A DNA stretch of 20,859 nt from Flavobacteriales bacterium UBA3364 (GTDB lineage Bacteria > Bacteroidota > Bacteroidia > Flavobacteriales_F > PHOS-HE28), in the NCBI GenBank assembly GCA_002360495.1, contig DEQO01000162.1, positions 1 to 20,859 on the forward strand. Direction: 5' to 3'. The position numbers and the translations under genes are program-made. Position 1 is the first letter of the stretch. Each line of letters begins with the position of its first letter. Below the pieces are notes generated by a model. That model did no database searches and was not told where the DNA came from. It was given only the letters and a program-made list of their open reading frames with translations. Of the stretch, positions 1-7,224 are shown in pieces.

Positions 1-43
1 CGGGGTTTTCATTATGGGTAGGTCCGATCGGGAACAGGCGTTG

Positions 44-81
44 ATGGCCGTGGATGGTGCCTACCTCTCCACGGCCATTTT
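44..81 (+). terminator. Rho-independent terminator of a gene upstream of the window
   Basis: A perfect 11-bp stem (ATGGCCGTGGA at 44-54 with its complement at 68-78) encloses a 13-base loop, and the stem runs into TTTT at 78-81. The T-run lies on the plus-strand side only, so it most likely ends a plus-strand transcript that enters from before base 1. The first 43 bases are too short to identify that gene. Confidence 0.75.
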
Positions 82-124
82 CGTTCATTCACGGTCCTGA
101 CGAACGCGCCCATCCACCAACGGT

Positions 125-586
125 ATGAAAGACCACGACACCTACAGGAAAACACCGCTCTTCAAAAAGGCCGAAGAGATCCGCAAACTGGCCACCGCCA
201 TCGTGGAAAGTGCGCCCGATGAGCCCAAGGACGGCGGTACCAAGCGGGATGAGTTCAACGACCACCTGCTGAAGGAGAGCAAGAACGACATCATGTCCAA
301 CGCCTACCTCATCGGTGCCAAGATCGCCGGTGCGTATGGGTCGAGCCTGTATGACCTGCAAATGGAGAATGCCTGCCTGATCCGGCGCGCATGCCGCGAG
401 ATGGTCGTCGCGCTCCGTGGTTTGGAGATGGGAGGCTACAGCGAGCAGTCGTACTTCGACCTCCTGCGGAAGGCAGTGGAGGAATTCCGGCCGTTGTTCG
501 CCGAGTGGGTCGCCACCTTCAAGGACTCCGACTATCTGTACGATGAGTGGGAACTCTTCAATCCACCAGGTGCGATCCGCGATTGA
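125..586 (+). CDS. Conserved protein of unknown function, distantly four-helix-bundle-like
   Basis: A 153-residue soluble protein with no signal peptide or membrane segment, predicted almost wholly helical. The start ATG at 125 follows the upstream terminator by about 45 bases; there is no good Shine-Dalgarno site, as is usual in Bacteroidota. The central part (about residues 58-110, with YLIGAKIAGAYGSSLYDLQ and MENACLIRRACREM) and the ending with WELFNPPG resemble a family of hypothetical proteins I associate with Bacteroidota genomes. The spacing of helices recalls 23S-rRNA-insert-type four-helix-bundle proteins, but the usual N-terminal signature of that family is not present. The gene stands alone: a terminator precedes it and a hairpin between convergent genes follows it. 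I can assign no function. That it is a real gene is supported by length, codon use and clean boundaries. Confidence 0.8.
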   Translation: MKDHDTYRKTPLFKKAEEIRKLATAIVESAPDEPKDGGTKRDEFNDHLLKESKNDIMSNAYLIGAKIAGAYGSSLYDLQMENACLIRRACREMVVALRGLEMGGYSEQSYFDLLRKAVEEFRPLFAEWVATFKDSDYLYDEWELFNPPGAIRD

Positions 587-622
587 AGGAGAAACCGGGA
601 GGGAGTTCCATCGCCATCGTTC

Positions 623-662
623 GAATGTGAAAGGCCCGACTGAAGCCGGGCTATTCACATTC
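623..662. terminator. Bidirectional hairpin between convergent genes
   Basis: GAATGTGAA at 623-631 pairs with TTCACATTC at 654-662. After one mismatch and a G-T pair, an inner GCCCG stem (634-638 with 647-651) closes around a short loop. The hairpin lies between the stop of the plus-strand gene at 586 and the stop of the minus-strand gene at 674, so it can end both transcripts. The A/T-rich outer stem supplies the weak pairs, although there is no long separate T-run. Confidence 0.7.
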
Positions 663-673
663 AACAAGGTGCA

Positions 674-2479
674 CTAGCGAACGGTCAGCGTTCGCACCGC
701 CGGACCTTCCGGGGTGATGCACTCCAGGAGATAGCGACCCGGCATCATACCGGAGACATCCAACCGCACCGTTTTGGACCCCACCCCGTCCGAAGGTATT
801 GACACCTTCCGGCCAGTAATGTCGAACAACCGTAAGCCAGAAATGACCTCGGCTGAGCGAACTAGTACCTGATCACTGGCAGGGTTCGGGAACAGTTCGA
901 ACGCCTCGTGCGTCTCCGTTACCTCTGGGCCCCTCGTGGAAAGGATGTTCACGTCCATCGTATCCCGGTTCAGGCAAGGTCCGTTGGAGGCCGTCAGTAT
1001 CACCTCGTAAACTCCAGGCCCGGCATAGGTATACAGTGGGTCCAACGCGGTGCTGGTGCTGCCATCACCGAATGACCAACTGGCACTAGTCGCGTTGGTC
1101 GAGGTGTTCGTGAACTGCACCTCACCACCGGTGGCCGACCAGGAAAAGGCCGCTTCGGGCAAGATCGGATCCTCCTCGACGATACGCATGGTGAAGTAGC
1201 GCCAGCCAGGGGTGGTGGTGGGTGAGCAATCCACCCTGAACCATTGGCCGAACCCGCCGAGGTAATAGGCCCCGTCGGGTCCCTGACCAAGATCGAATGC
1301 GGCTGCCGACATGGTGTTGCTGCCCGCGAACGGATGCTTCAACCAGAGCATATTGCCCTGCGGATCGAGCTTGATCAGCCCATAGGGCCTTGCGGCGGCA
1401 GGTATCTGAATACCGTTCACGAGGCCGCTGGAAACGATATCTGCGGTCGCCACGATGTTACCATCGTCGTCCACGATCACATCCCAAAAGCGCACTTGAT
1501 CGTACAGCGAATAGGCAGGGATGGCGAAGTCCTCAGATCCATCGGCCGCGAAGGCCAGCAGGAAACCCACCTGCGGGTAGTACGGCGGCTGCTCCGGGAA
1601 GGACGACCCGGCGAACGTGAGCGATGTATCGCTGGCGGTGGCCACGAACACACGGCCATCATCCGCCACAGCAAGGCCATACACACGCTCCGGGATCGCA
1701 TTTACCGCACCGAACGAACGCACCCATTGCAATTCGCCTTCCAAGTTCAGGAGCATGACGAAGGCCTCGTTCTGATCGGTGGCATCGTTCGGGACCGCGG
1801 TCCCCTGGATCTCCATGGCATCGGCCGTAAACTCCGAAGCGGCCACCGCGATGTACCCGGCGGGATCCGCCTCGATCATGTAGTTCAGCGCCTCAAGCGT
1901 ACCCAACTGAACGCTCGAGACCAATTCCAGGTCGCTGTTCAACCGTTGCAAATGGGTCGTCCCAGGAGTGATGCTTTGTATGCAATACAGATCATTTCCG
2001 GCGGCATCCATCGCCCAACCTACTCCACCGACGCGGGCACGGTCCACGTCACCATCCGGGGATACACGGACCAGCACCGTACGCTCCCCGACGGACGGCA
2101 GTGTAAGCAGGGTGTCATCCGCCGTGAAGGACGTGTGGAAGCCGGAGACCGCCATGAGCAGATAGATACGATCTTCCTGATCGACCGCCAGCGACCCTAC
2201 GAACTGATCGCCGGTGGAACCGAACTGCTTCGCCCAATCGACCTCACCGGATGGCAACACCTTGATGAGTAAGATGGACTCAGACCCACCTGAGCCGAAC
2301 AAGGTCCCGTTCACAGTAATGGTACTGGAGAACTCCACTGCCGTGATGGTCGATCCCTCGCTGTCCACTTTGGTGAAATTGCGGAGGTTTGAGCCGTGCG
2401 TGGAGGTGTAGTAGATCCAGTCGGTGCGTTGTGCGACCAAGTTGATCGGAAGAAGCAGGAAGATTAGCAGGTGTCGCAT
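674..2479 (-). CDS. Secreted beta-propeller-like/PKD protein with T9SS type A sorting domain
   Basis: A 601-residue exported protein. The frame is open upstream to 2644, but the ATG at 2479 is chosen because it places a signal peptide (MRHLLIFLLLPINLVAQ, cleavage after AQ) at the N-terminus. Residues about 20-430 contain repeated blades of the type D-x-x-G-x-(I/V), with phrases such as VDQEDRIYLL, VADDGRVFVA, VDDDGNIVATA and LDPQGNMLWL, as in SBBP/NHL-like propellers. Residues about 442-513 form a PKD domain (FTNTSTNATSASWSFGDGS, then YEVILTASNG). Residues about 527-601 form the Por/T9SS type A C-terminal domain (FELFPNPASDQVLV, LFDITGRKV, GRYLLE). Proteins with this tail are secreted through the type IX system and usually anchored on the cell surface. 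The substrate or partner is unknown. It is divergent from the DUF58 gene, and I found no convincing promoter in the gap. Confidence 0.88.
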   Translation of the reverse strand: MRHLLIFLLLPINLVAQRTDWIYYTSTHGSNLRNFTKVDSEGSTITAVEFSSTITVNGTLFGSGGSESILLIKVLPSGEVDWAKQFGSTGDQFVGSLAVDQEDRIYLLMAVSGFHTSFTADDTLLTLPSVGERTVLVRVSPDGDVDRARVGGVGWAMDAAGNDLYCIQSITPGTTHLQRLNSDLELVSSVQLGTLEALNYMIEADPAGYIAVAASEFTADAMEIQGTAVPNDATDQNEAFVMLLNLEGELQWVRSFGAVNAIPERVYGLAVADDGRVFVATASDTSLTFAGSSFPEQPPYYPQVGFLLAFAADGSEDFAIPAYSLYDQVRFWDVIVDDDGNIVATADIVSSGLVNGIQIPAAARPYGLIKLDPQGNMLWLKHPFAGSNTMSAAAFDLGQGPDGAYYLGGFGQWFRVDCSPTTTPGWRYFTMRIVEEDPILPEAAFSWSATGGEVQFTNTSTNATSASWSFGDGSTSTALDPLYTYAGPGVYEVILTASNGPCLNRDTMDVNILSTRGPEVTETHEAFELFPNPASDQVLVRSAEVISGLRLFDITGRKVSIPSDGVGSKTVRLDVSGMMPGRYLLECITPEGPAVRTLTVR

Positions 2480-2622
2480 GTTGTACCGGATCAGGTCCAT
2501 TGGAATGGGTCCGTCCCAAGGACGTGACCCTCTACTTTTAGTTGCTCGTATTCGGGGGCCTGAAGATCTGAACTTCCATGTCGACCTTTGCGCTTCAACG
2601 CCTTCCATAGTCGCCATATCCC

Positions 2623-3546
2623 ATGCCGATCGAGCAGAAAGCACTTCAGGTACTCAGTCAGCTGGAATTCCATTCCAAGCAGGTGGTGGAGGGGTTCCTG
2701 GCCGGCCTTCACAAGAGCCCGTTCCACGGTTTCAGCGTGGAGTTCGCGGAGCACCGTGCCTACAACCAGGGTGAAAGCACCCGGCACATCGATTGGAAAC
2801 TCTACGCGCGCACTGACAAGCTCTTTGTGAAGCGGTACGAGGAGGAGACCAATTTGCGCTGCCAGCTGGTCCTGGACGCCAGCAGCAGCATGTATTACCC
2901 TGAAACCCCGCCAAATGGAGGCTTCAACAAGGTGCAGTTCGCCACCCATGCGGCGGCGGCCTTCATCCAGATGCTCCGCAAGCAGCGCGATGCCGTTGGC
3001 TTGACCACTTTCAGCGAAGGTGTCCTGGTGGCCGAGGAAGCGCGCAGCAACGCCGTACACCTCCGCCATTTGATGCAGCACCTGGAGGGCTTGTTGGCCA
3101 AGGATGCCCCGGCCCGGGGTCAACGTACTTCAGTGGTGGAAGCGTTGGAGGACATTGCCCAGCGGGCGCATCGGCGCAGCTTGGTGGTGGTCCTCAGCGA
3201 CATGCTGGATAGCGCGGACCGTGAGGCGGAGGTGTTCGATGCCCTGCAGCACCTGCGTTTCAACAAGCACGACATCATCCTTTTCCATGTGGTGGACCGC
3301 AAGCACGAACTTGAACTGGACCTGCAGGACCGTCCGTACACTTTCGTGGATGTGGAGACCGGCGAGCAGGTGAAGGCACACCCGGCGGAAGTACGTGATG
3401 CCTACAAAGCCGCCATGACCGAGCGTTGGCACCGGTTGAAACTCAAGTGCGCCCAGTATCGCATCGATCTGGTTGAAGCAGACATCAACGCGGGTTTCGA
3501 GCCTGTGCTTCTGGAATTCCTGACGAAAAGGGCGCGCCTTTACTGA
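2623..3546 (+). CDS. DUF58 domain protein with von Willebrand A-like fold
   Basis: A 307-residue cytoplasmic protein. The DUF58 signature is at about residues 45-63 (R-x-Y-x-x-G-E-S-T-R-H-I-D-W followed by YART). A MIDAS-like DASSS motif is at residues 85-89, followed by a long A-domain-like stretch with VVVLSDMLD at about residue 190. The N-terminal EGFLAGLHKSPFHGFSVEF matches the common form of this family in Bacteroidota. Family members are usually encoded beside a MoxR AAA+ ATPase and Bat/vWA proteins and are thought to act with them in protein-complex assembly or stress tolerance. Here no moxR is adjacent: a T9SS gene lies divergently upstream and a tRNA downstream. The only -7-like sequence upstream is a weak GACCTTTG at 2583-2590. 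The ATG at 2623 fits the family N-terminus. Role in this organism inferred only. Confidence 0.9.
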   Translation: MPIEQKALQVLSQLEFHSKQVVEGFLAGLHKSPFHGFSVEFAEHRAYNQGESTRHIDWKLYARTDKLFVKRYEEETNLRCQLVLDASSSMYYPETPPNGGFNKVQFATHAAAAFIQMLRKQRDAVGLTTFSEGVLVAEEARSNAVHLRHLMQHLEGLLAKDAPARGQRTSVVEALEDIAQRAHRRSLVVVLSDMLDSADREAEVFDALQHLRFNKHDIILFHVVDRKHELELDLQDRPYTFVDVETGEQVKAHPAEVRDAYKAAMTERWHRLKLKCAQYRIDLVEADINAGFEPVLLEFLTKRARLY

Positions 3547-3571
3547 GGTTGCGCAGTTTTTCGCGAAGCCC

Positions 3572-3601
3572 TTGCAGGAACGTCCTTCACCCTTACATTT
3601 G
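3572..3601 (+). promoter_or_regulatory. Bacteroidota-type promoter of tRNA-Asp
   Basis: TTG at 3572-3574 and a perfect TAnnTTTG box (TACATTTG, 3594-3601) are separated by 19 bases, which is the spacing of the primary sigma factor promoter in this phylum. The box ends 30 bases before the tRNA, in the gap after the DUF58 gene, so the tRNA has its own transcription start. This is one of the two clearest promoters in the window. Confidence 0.8.
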
Positions 3602-3631
3602 CACCCGCTCCGTTGAAAAACGAAGCAAGTC

Positions 3632-3705
3632 GGTTCGGTAGTTCAGCTGGTTAGAATGCCGCCCTGTCACGGCGGAGGTCGCGGGTTCGAGTCCCGTCCG
3701 GACCG
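3632..3705 (+). tRNA. tRNA-Asp (anticodon GTC)
   Basis: A complete cloverleaf of 74 bases. The acceptor stem GGTTCGG (3632-3638) pairs with CCGGACC (3698-3704), with one G-T pair, and the discriminator base is G3705. The anticodon stem CCGCC/GGCGG holds the loop CTGTCAC, with GTC at 3666-3668. The T arm has GCGGG-TTCGAGT-CCCGT. CCA is not encoded (the discriminator is followed by CAT), so it must be added enzymatically. G73 and GTC agree with aspartate identity. It has its own promoter and terminator. Confidence 0.97.
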
Positions 3706-3710
3706 CATAC

Positions 3711-3738
3711 GAGAAGCCCACCTTTCGGTGGGTTTCTT
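3711..3738. terminator. Terminator of tRNA-Asp, also behind recQ
   Basis: CCCACC (3717-3722) and GGTGGG (3727-3732) form a stem with a TTTC loop, extended outward by AGAAG/TTTCT pairs including G-T. On the plus strand it is followed by TTTCTTC. It begins six bases after the tRNA and ends three bases before the recQ stop codon, so it probably serves both convergent transcripts. Confidence 0.8.
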
Positions 3739-3740
3739 CG

Positions 3741-5570
3741 TTATCCGGCATTTCCAGCTTCCGACTCTGCGATCGCCTTCAAGAAGGCCTTGCCGAACTG
3801 GGACGCCTTATGGTCCCCTACCCCGTTCACCAGACGGAACTCGTAGATGTTCCTCGGCTTTTTCTCGGCCATATCCAACAAGGTGGCATCGCTGAAGACG
3901 ATGTAGGCGGGTTTCTTCAGGTCGGTGGCGATGGTGCGGCGCAACGCCTTCAGTGCGGCCAGCAGATCCATGGAGGCGGGTGATGGCTCGGCCACGACAA
4001 GGTCCTTCCGCAGTTTCGGGCGCTCCTGCCTTTCCTTGATGGTCTCCGGGGAGACCAAGCGCACGGGACGTTCCCCTTGCAGCACCGCTTCACCGGCGCG
4101 CGTGATCTTCAAGTGGTAATGGTCGATGTAGGCGATCTCGATCAACCCCAATTGGATGAACTGCTGGATGAACATGATCCAGGCGAAGGCACTGACATCA
4201 TTGCCGGCACCGAAGGTCTTTATACGGTCCCATCCTTTGTCGTTCACCTCGTGGCTTCGGGTGCCTTTCAACACGTCCACCAGCACGCTCATGCTCAGTT
4301 GCTCCCTGCTACGCACCACGGCGCTCAGGGCTTTCTGCGCCAGCACGGTGCCATCGAAAAACTTCGGCGGGTCCTTGCAGACATCGCAGTTGCCGCAAGG
4401 TTCCGCAGTGCTCTCGCTGAAATAGCTGAGCAGGATCGTCCGTCGGCACACCTGCGCTTCGGCATATTCCTTCATGCGGTCCAGCTTGGCGATGATCACC
4501 TCCTTGTACCGCGGATCCTCGATCTCCTCGGCGAAGTGCATGTGCGTTTGCACATCGGCGTAGCTGTAGAACAGGATCGTTTCCGCAGGCTTGCCATCGC
4601 GCCCGGCCCGGCCGATCTCCTGGTAGTAGCCTTCCACCGTACCGGGCAGGTTGTAGTGGATCACGAAGCGTACATCGCTCTTGTCGATGCCCATGCCGAA
4701 AGCGATGGTGGCACAGATCACATGCAATTTCCCCTGGATGAAATCGTCCTGGACCTTGCTGCGTTCAAGTGGATCCAGCTTGGCGTGATAGTAGGCCGCC
4801 CTGATACCGATGCCCTGCAATTTGCTGGCGAGCTTCTCAGTGCTCGCGCGGCTATTGCAATAGATGATGCCGCATTTCCCGGCATGGCGGCCCATGATGC
4901 GCTGGATCGCCTTCCAGCGGTCCTGCCCGGGCAACACGGCAAGCGAGAGGTTCGGCCGATCGAAGCTGCTGATGAAGACCCGCGGATCGTGCAAGCCCAG
5001 ATGCGTGACGATCTCCGAACGCACGGTCCGATCAGCCGTGGCGGTGAGCGCGATGACCGGCACCGCAGGGAATCGCTTCTTCAGCACGTTCAGCTGCTTG
5101 TACTCGGGCCGGAAAGAATGACCCCAGCTGCTGATGCAATGGGCTTCATCGACCGCGAAGAGCCGCACGTCCATATCATCCAACTGGTCCAGGAACCCTT
5201 GCTGGAACAGCCGTTCCGGCGAAACGTAGAGCAGCTTCAGTTCACCGTGGCGAAGTTGCTGGTGGATCAGGCGTTCCTCCGCGAAATCCAACGAGCTATT
5301 GAGGAATGCGGCCGGGATGCCGTTGCCTTGCAGCGCTTGGACCTGGTCCTTCATGAGGGCGATCAACGGCGATACCACAACGGTCAAGCCATCCAACGCC
5401 ATGGCCGGCACCTGATAGCACAGGCTTTTTCCGCCGCCGGTGGGCATCAAGACCACGGCATCCCTTCCTGCAAGAACATGATCGATCACCTCCTGCTGGA
5501 GCGGGCGAAAGGACTTGTAACCGAAGTGGCGTTCGAGAAGATCGAGGATATGGGTGCTGACGATTTCCAT
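3741..5570 (-). CDS. recQ: ATP-dependent DNA helicase RecQ
   Basis: A 609-residue 3'-5' DNA helicase for recombination and replication-fork repair, in the cytoplasm. The start at 5570 (MEIVSTHILD) is preferred over an in-frame ATG at 5639 because family members begin close to the FGYKSFRPLQQE motif. Visible motifs: motif I TGGGKS at residues 44-49, motif II DEAH at 141-144 followed by the aromatic-rich loop CISSWGHSFRPEY, motif III TATA at 177-180, and motif VI QEIGRAGRDG at 317-326. The zinc-binding cysteines are C375, C392, C395 and C398. A winged-helix RQC domain covers about 405-500 and an HRDC domain about 533-605. All key residues are present and the length is normal for a full RecQ. 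It is divergent from the GbsR-type regulator, with 159 bases between the two starts, and seems to be transcribed alone. Confidence 0.97.
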   Translation of the reverse strand: MEIVSTHILDLLERHFGYKSFRPLQQEVIDHVLAGRDAVVLMPTGGGKSLCYQVPAMALDGLTVVVSPLIALMKDQVQALQGNGIPAAFLNSSLDFAEERLIHQQLRHGELKLLYVSPERLFQQGFLDQLDDMDVRLFAVDEAHCISSWGHSFRPEYKQLNVLKKRFPAVPVIALTATADRTVRSEIVTHLGLHDPRVFISSFDRPNLSLAVLPGQDRWKAIQRIMGRHAGKCGIIYCNSRASTEKLASKLQGIGIRAAYYHAKLDPLERSKVQDDFIQGKLHVICATIAFGMGIDKSDVRFVIHYNLPGTVEGYYQEIGRAGRDGKPAETILFYSYADVQTHMHFAEEIEDPRYKEVIIAKLDRMKEYAEAQVCRRTILLSYFSESTAEPCGNCDVCKDPPKFFDGTVLAQKALSAVVRSREQLSMSVLVDVLKGTRSHEVNDKGWDRIKTFGAGNDVSAFAWIMFIQQFIQLGLIEIAYIDHYHLKITRAGEAVLQGERPVRLVSPETIKERQERPKLRKDLVVAEPSPASMDLLAALKALRRTIATDLKKPAYIVFSDATLLDMAEKKPRNIYEFRLVNGVGDHKASQFGKAFLKAIAESEAGNAG

Positions 5571-5665
5571 GGCGATCGAGGGGATGACAAAATAGTTCCG
5601 CAAGCCCCACAAATAGGTTGCAGGTCGTCCAATTTCCAAACGATAACCGGCCTAGTGAAAAATAG

Positions 5666-5688
5666 TTTCAATAATATTTGGAAGTACA
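5666..5688 (+). promoter_or_regulatory. Probable operator, copy 1 (upstream of GbsR/MarR regulator)
   Basis: An imperfect dyad TTTCAA-N6-TTGGAA (5666-5683) is followed by GTACA. The 23 bases match 6252-6274 at 18 positions without a gap. The element covers the -33 TTG of the promoter of the regulator at 5730, so a bound protein would block RNA polymerase. Further dyads flank it: TGAAA-N5-TTTCA at 5656-5670 and TACATGTA at 5685-5692. That the regulator itself binds here is inferred from position, from the size of the dyad (typical of MarR-type proteins) and from its repetition. Confidence 0.5.
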
Positions 5689-5709
5689 TGTAATACTAGA
5701 ATACATTTG
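5678..5709 (+). promoter_or_regulatory. Promoter of the GbsR/MarR regulator gene
   Basis: TTG at 5678-5680 and a perfect TAnnTTTG box (TACATTTG at 5702-5709) are separated by 21 bases. The box is identical to that of the tRNA-Asp promoter. It ends 20 bases before the ATG at 5730, leaving a short leader. The surrounding 60 bases are much more A/T-rich than the genes on either side. Confidence 0.75.
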
Positions 5710-5729
5710 GTCCATCGATCTCCGTCGCA

Positions 5730-6230
5730 ATGGAACTCCCCGAAGCCAAAGAAAAGTTCATCCAAGCCTGGGGGGCTTTTGGCAGCCAGTGGGGGATCAA
5801 CCGGAGCATGGCACAGGTACATGCGCTCCTACTGATCAGTCCTGGACCATTGAGTACCGAGGATGTGATGGACCAGCTCAACATCAGCCGGGGCAATGCG
5901 AACATGAACCTGCGTGCCTTGATCGACTGGCACTTGGTGGACCGTATCCTGAAGACCGGCGAACGGCGCGAGTACTTCCAGGCAGAGAAGGACGTTTGGA
6001 AGGTGGCCACGCACATCACCCGGGAACGGAAGAAGCGTGAATTGGAGCCGATGGTCCGTTTCCTGGGCGAACTGAAGCAGACCAGCGGCAACACGGCTGA
6101 GGTGAAGGCCTTCAAACAGATGGCCGCCGACCTGCATGACCTGACGGGGCGTATCGATGCCGTATTGGAGCGCAGCACCCGCAGCGATGTCCAATGGTTC
6201 TTGAAAGCCGCCTCCACCCTGCTCCGATGA
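5730..6230 (+). CDS. GbsR/MarR family transcriptional regulator
   Basis: A 166-residue DNA-binding protein. The start MELPEAKEKFIQAWGAFGSQWGI and the phrase SMAQVHALLLISPGPLSTED are typical of the GbsR-like branch of MarR regulators (COG1510 type). The winged helix-turn-helix is at about residues 25-85, with the recognition helix SRGNANMNLRALIDWHLV at 53-70 and a wing around KTGERREYFQ. Residues 90-166 are helical and probably form the dimer interface. GbsR of Bacillus responds to choline, but members in Bacteroidota are largely uncharacterised, and no choline or betaine gene is near here. The gene has a clear promoter overlapped by a dyad element, and the same element occurs before the next operon. 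Self-regulation and control of 6344-9273 are inferred from this. Confidence 0.9.
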   Translation: MELPEAKEKFIQAWGAFGSQWGINRSMAQVHALLLISPGPLSTEDVMDQLNISRGNANMNLRALIDWHLVDRILKTGERREYFQAEKDVWKVATHITRERKKRELEPMVRFLGELKQTSGNTAEVKAFKQMAADLHDLTGRIDAVLERSTRSDVQWFLKAASTLLR

Positions 6231-6251
6231 AGCTTTTTCCATGGCACAATG

Positions 6252-6274
6252 TTTCATTATTTCTTGAAAGTACA
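6252..6274 (+). promoter_or_regulatory. Probable operator, copy 2 (upstream of membrane-protein operon)
   Basis: TTTCAT-N6-TTGAAA at 6252-6269, followed by GTACA, repeats the element at 5666-5688 with 18 of 23 bases identical. A second dyad, AAAGT-ACA-ACTTT, overlaps at 6267-6279. The site lies between the regulator stop and the start of the next gene at 6344. I could not place a perfect TAnnTTTG box behind it: TAGCCGAA at 6291 and TACAACTTTG at 6271 are only partial fits, so the core promoter here is uncertain. Confidence 0.5.
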
Positions 6275-6343
6275 ACTTTGTTAAGACCGATAGCCGAACA
6301 CCTTCAACGCGATGCCGGGGCAAGTCCGGTATGACCTCAGCAC

Positions 6344-6739
6344 ATGAACCTCAACCTCCTCAGCTACCTGCTCTTCTTCCCGGCCATGCTGGGGATAGCA
6401 GTGTACGTGGCGCAGGTATGCCACCGGCATGGCAGGGTCTGGATGTTGAGGATCTTCCACGATGACGTCGACTTCGTGGACGCGGTGAACAACATCCTGC
6501 TGGTGGGGTGCTACGTGGTCAACCTCGGATACATCGCCCTGTGCATCGCCCAGTGGGGACCGATCACCGGTGTGGACCACATGCTCGGGGTATTGAGCAC
6601 CCGTATCGCCACTATCCTCTTCACGCTCGCGGCCCTGCACTACCAGAACATCGCGGTCCTCCTCATCTGGAGCCGTATCGCCCAAAAACGCGCAAGGGCG
6701 CAAGATCTCGCGCCCCAACTAAAACCCCAACAGCCATGA
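6344..6739 (+). CDS. Small membrane protein of unknown function, paralogue A
   Basis: A 131-residue integral membrane protein with about three or four hydrophobic segments (near residues 5-24, 47-68, 80-100 and 98-108) and a basic C-terminus. It contains HRHGRVWMLRIFHDD and VDAVNNILLVGCYVVNLGY, which align with FRNGRVFMLDIFKG and ADATNTLFETGFYLLNIGF of the next protein. The two are therefore related copies. I know similar unnamed membrane proteins from Bacteroidota but no characterised function. Its stop codon overlaps the start of the next gene (ATGA at 6736-6739), which implies translational coupling. It is the first gene of the operon behind the probable operator at 6252-6274, so control by the GbsR/MarR protein upstream is likely. 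No catalytic motif is visible. Confidence 0.85.
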   Translation: MNLNLLSYLLFFPAMLGIAVYVAQVCHRHGRVWMLRIFHDDVDFVDAVNNILLVGCYVVNLGYIALCIAQWGPITGVDHMLGVLSTRIATILFTLAALHYQNIAVLLIWSRIAQKRARAQDLAPQLKPQQP

Positions 6740-7149
6740 CGAACAAGATCATCATCACCTATGCGGTCTACCTGCCTGTAGCCCTCGCGCTCACCCTCTA
6801 TGTGGCCCGCACGCTGTTCCGCAACGGACGTGTGTTCATGCTGGACATCTTCAAAGGCAGGACGGATATCGCCGATGCCACCAACACGCTCTTCGAGACC
6901 GGTTTCTACCTGCTCAACATCGGCTTCGCGCTGCGCATCATGCAGGTCGATGGCTATTGGAGCGAGAACCCGTTCGACACGAACCAGGAGGTCGTTGAAA
7001 CACTGGCGAGCAAATTGGGCGGCTTCGCGATCTACCTCGGCATCATGCTCTTCCTGAACCTGTTCCTATTCTTCCGTGGTCGCAAGAAGGCACGTGCAGC
7101 ACAGTTCGGCAACACCGGCGGACCCTTGGTGACCGCACCAACGCGCTGA
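6736..7149 (+). CDS. Small membrane protein of unknown function, paralogue B
   Basis: A 137-residue integral membrane protein. The frame is open further upstream, but the ATG at 6736 is chosen because it overlaps the preceding stop by ATGA and because the protein then aligns with paralogue A from its first membrane segment. Hydrophobic segments lie near residues 5-24, 50-68 and 95-114. The shared core is the loop RNGRVFMLDIFKGRTD followed by ADATNTLF and the second membrane segment. The C-terminus ends in a basic RGRKKARAAQ stretch and a short low-complexity tail. Two coupled, related membrane proteins commonly form a hetero-oligomer; that is inference here. No enzyme motif is visible. Confidence 0.85.
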   Translation: MTNKIIITYAVYLPVALALTLYVARTLFRNGRVFMLDIFKGRTDIADATNTLFETGFYLLNIGFALRIMQVDGYWSENPFDTNQEVVETLASKLGGFAIYLGIMLFLNLFLFFRGRKKARAAQFGNTGGPLVTAPTR

Positions 7150-7224
7150 ACGATAGCGCAAGGGAACACCACGCTCGACATGCCTTTGGACCCATCTGGC
7201 CGATAACTTACCCCGACCACCGAC

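Noticed and set aside
89..667. A 192-codon minus-strand frame over the first gene
   Set aside because: It runs through the hairpin at 623-662 and lacks domain features; the plus-strand 153-residue protein has a better composition and a family-like core.
1244..2272. A 342-codon plus-strand frame opposite the T9SS protein
   Set aside because: The minus-strand protein has a signal peptide, a PKD domain and a sorting domain; the antisense frame has no coherent fold or motif.
2480..2644. Extension of the T9SS protein to an ATG at 2644
   Set aside because: It would bury the signal peptide 55 residues inside and overlap the divergent DUF58 gene.
4077..5693. A 538-codon open frame on the plus strand opposite recQ
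   Set aside because: It lies fully antisense to a RecQ with every motif intact and reads as low-complexity, histidine- and arginine-rich sequence. This is a by-product of GC-rich codon use.
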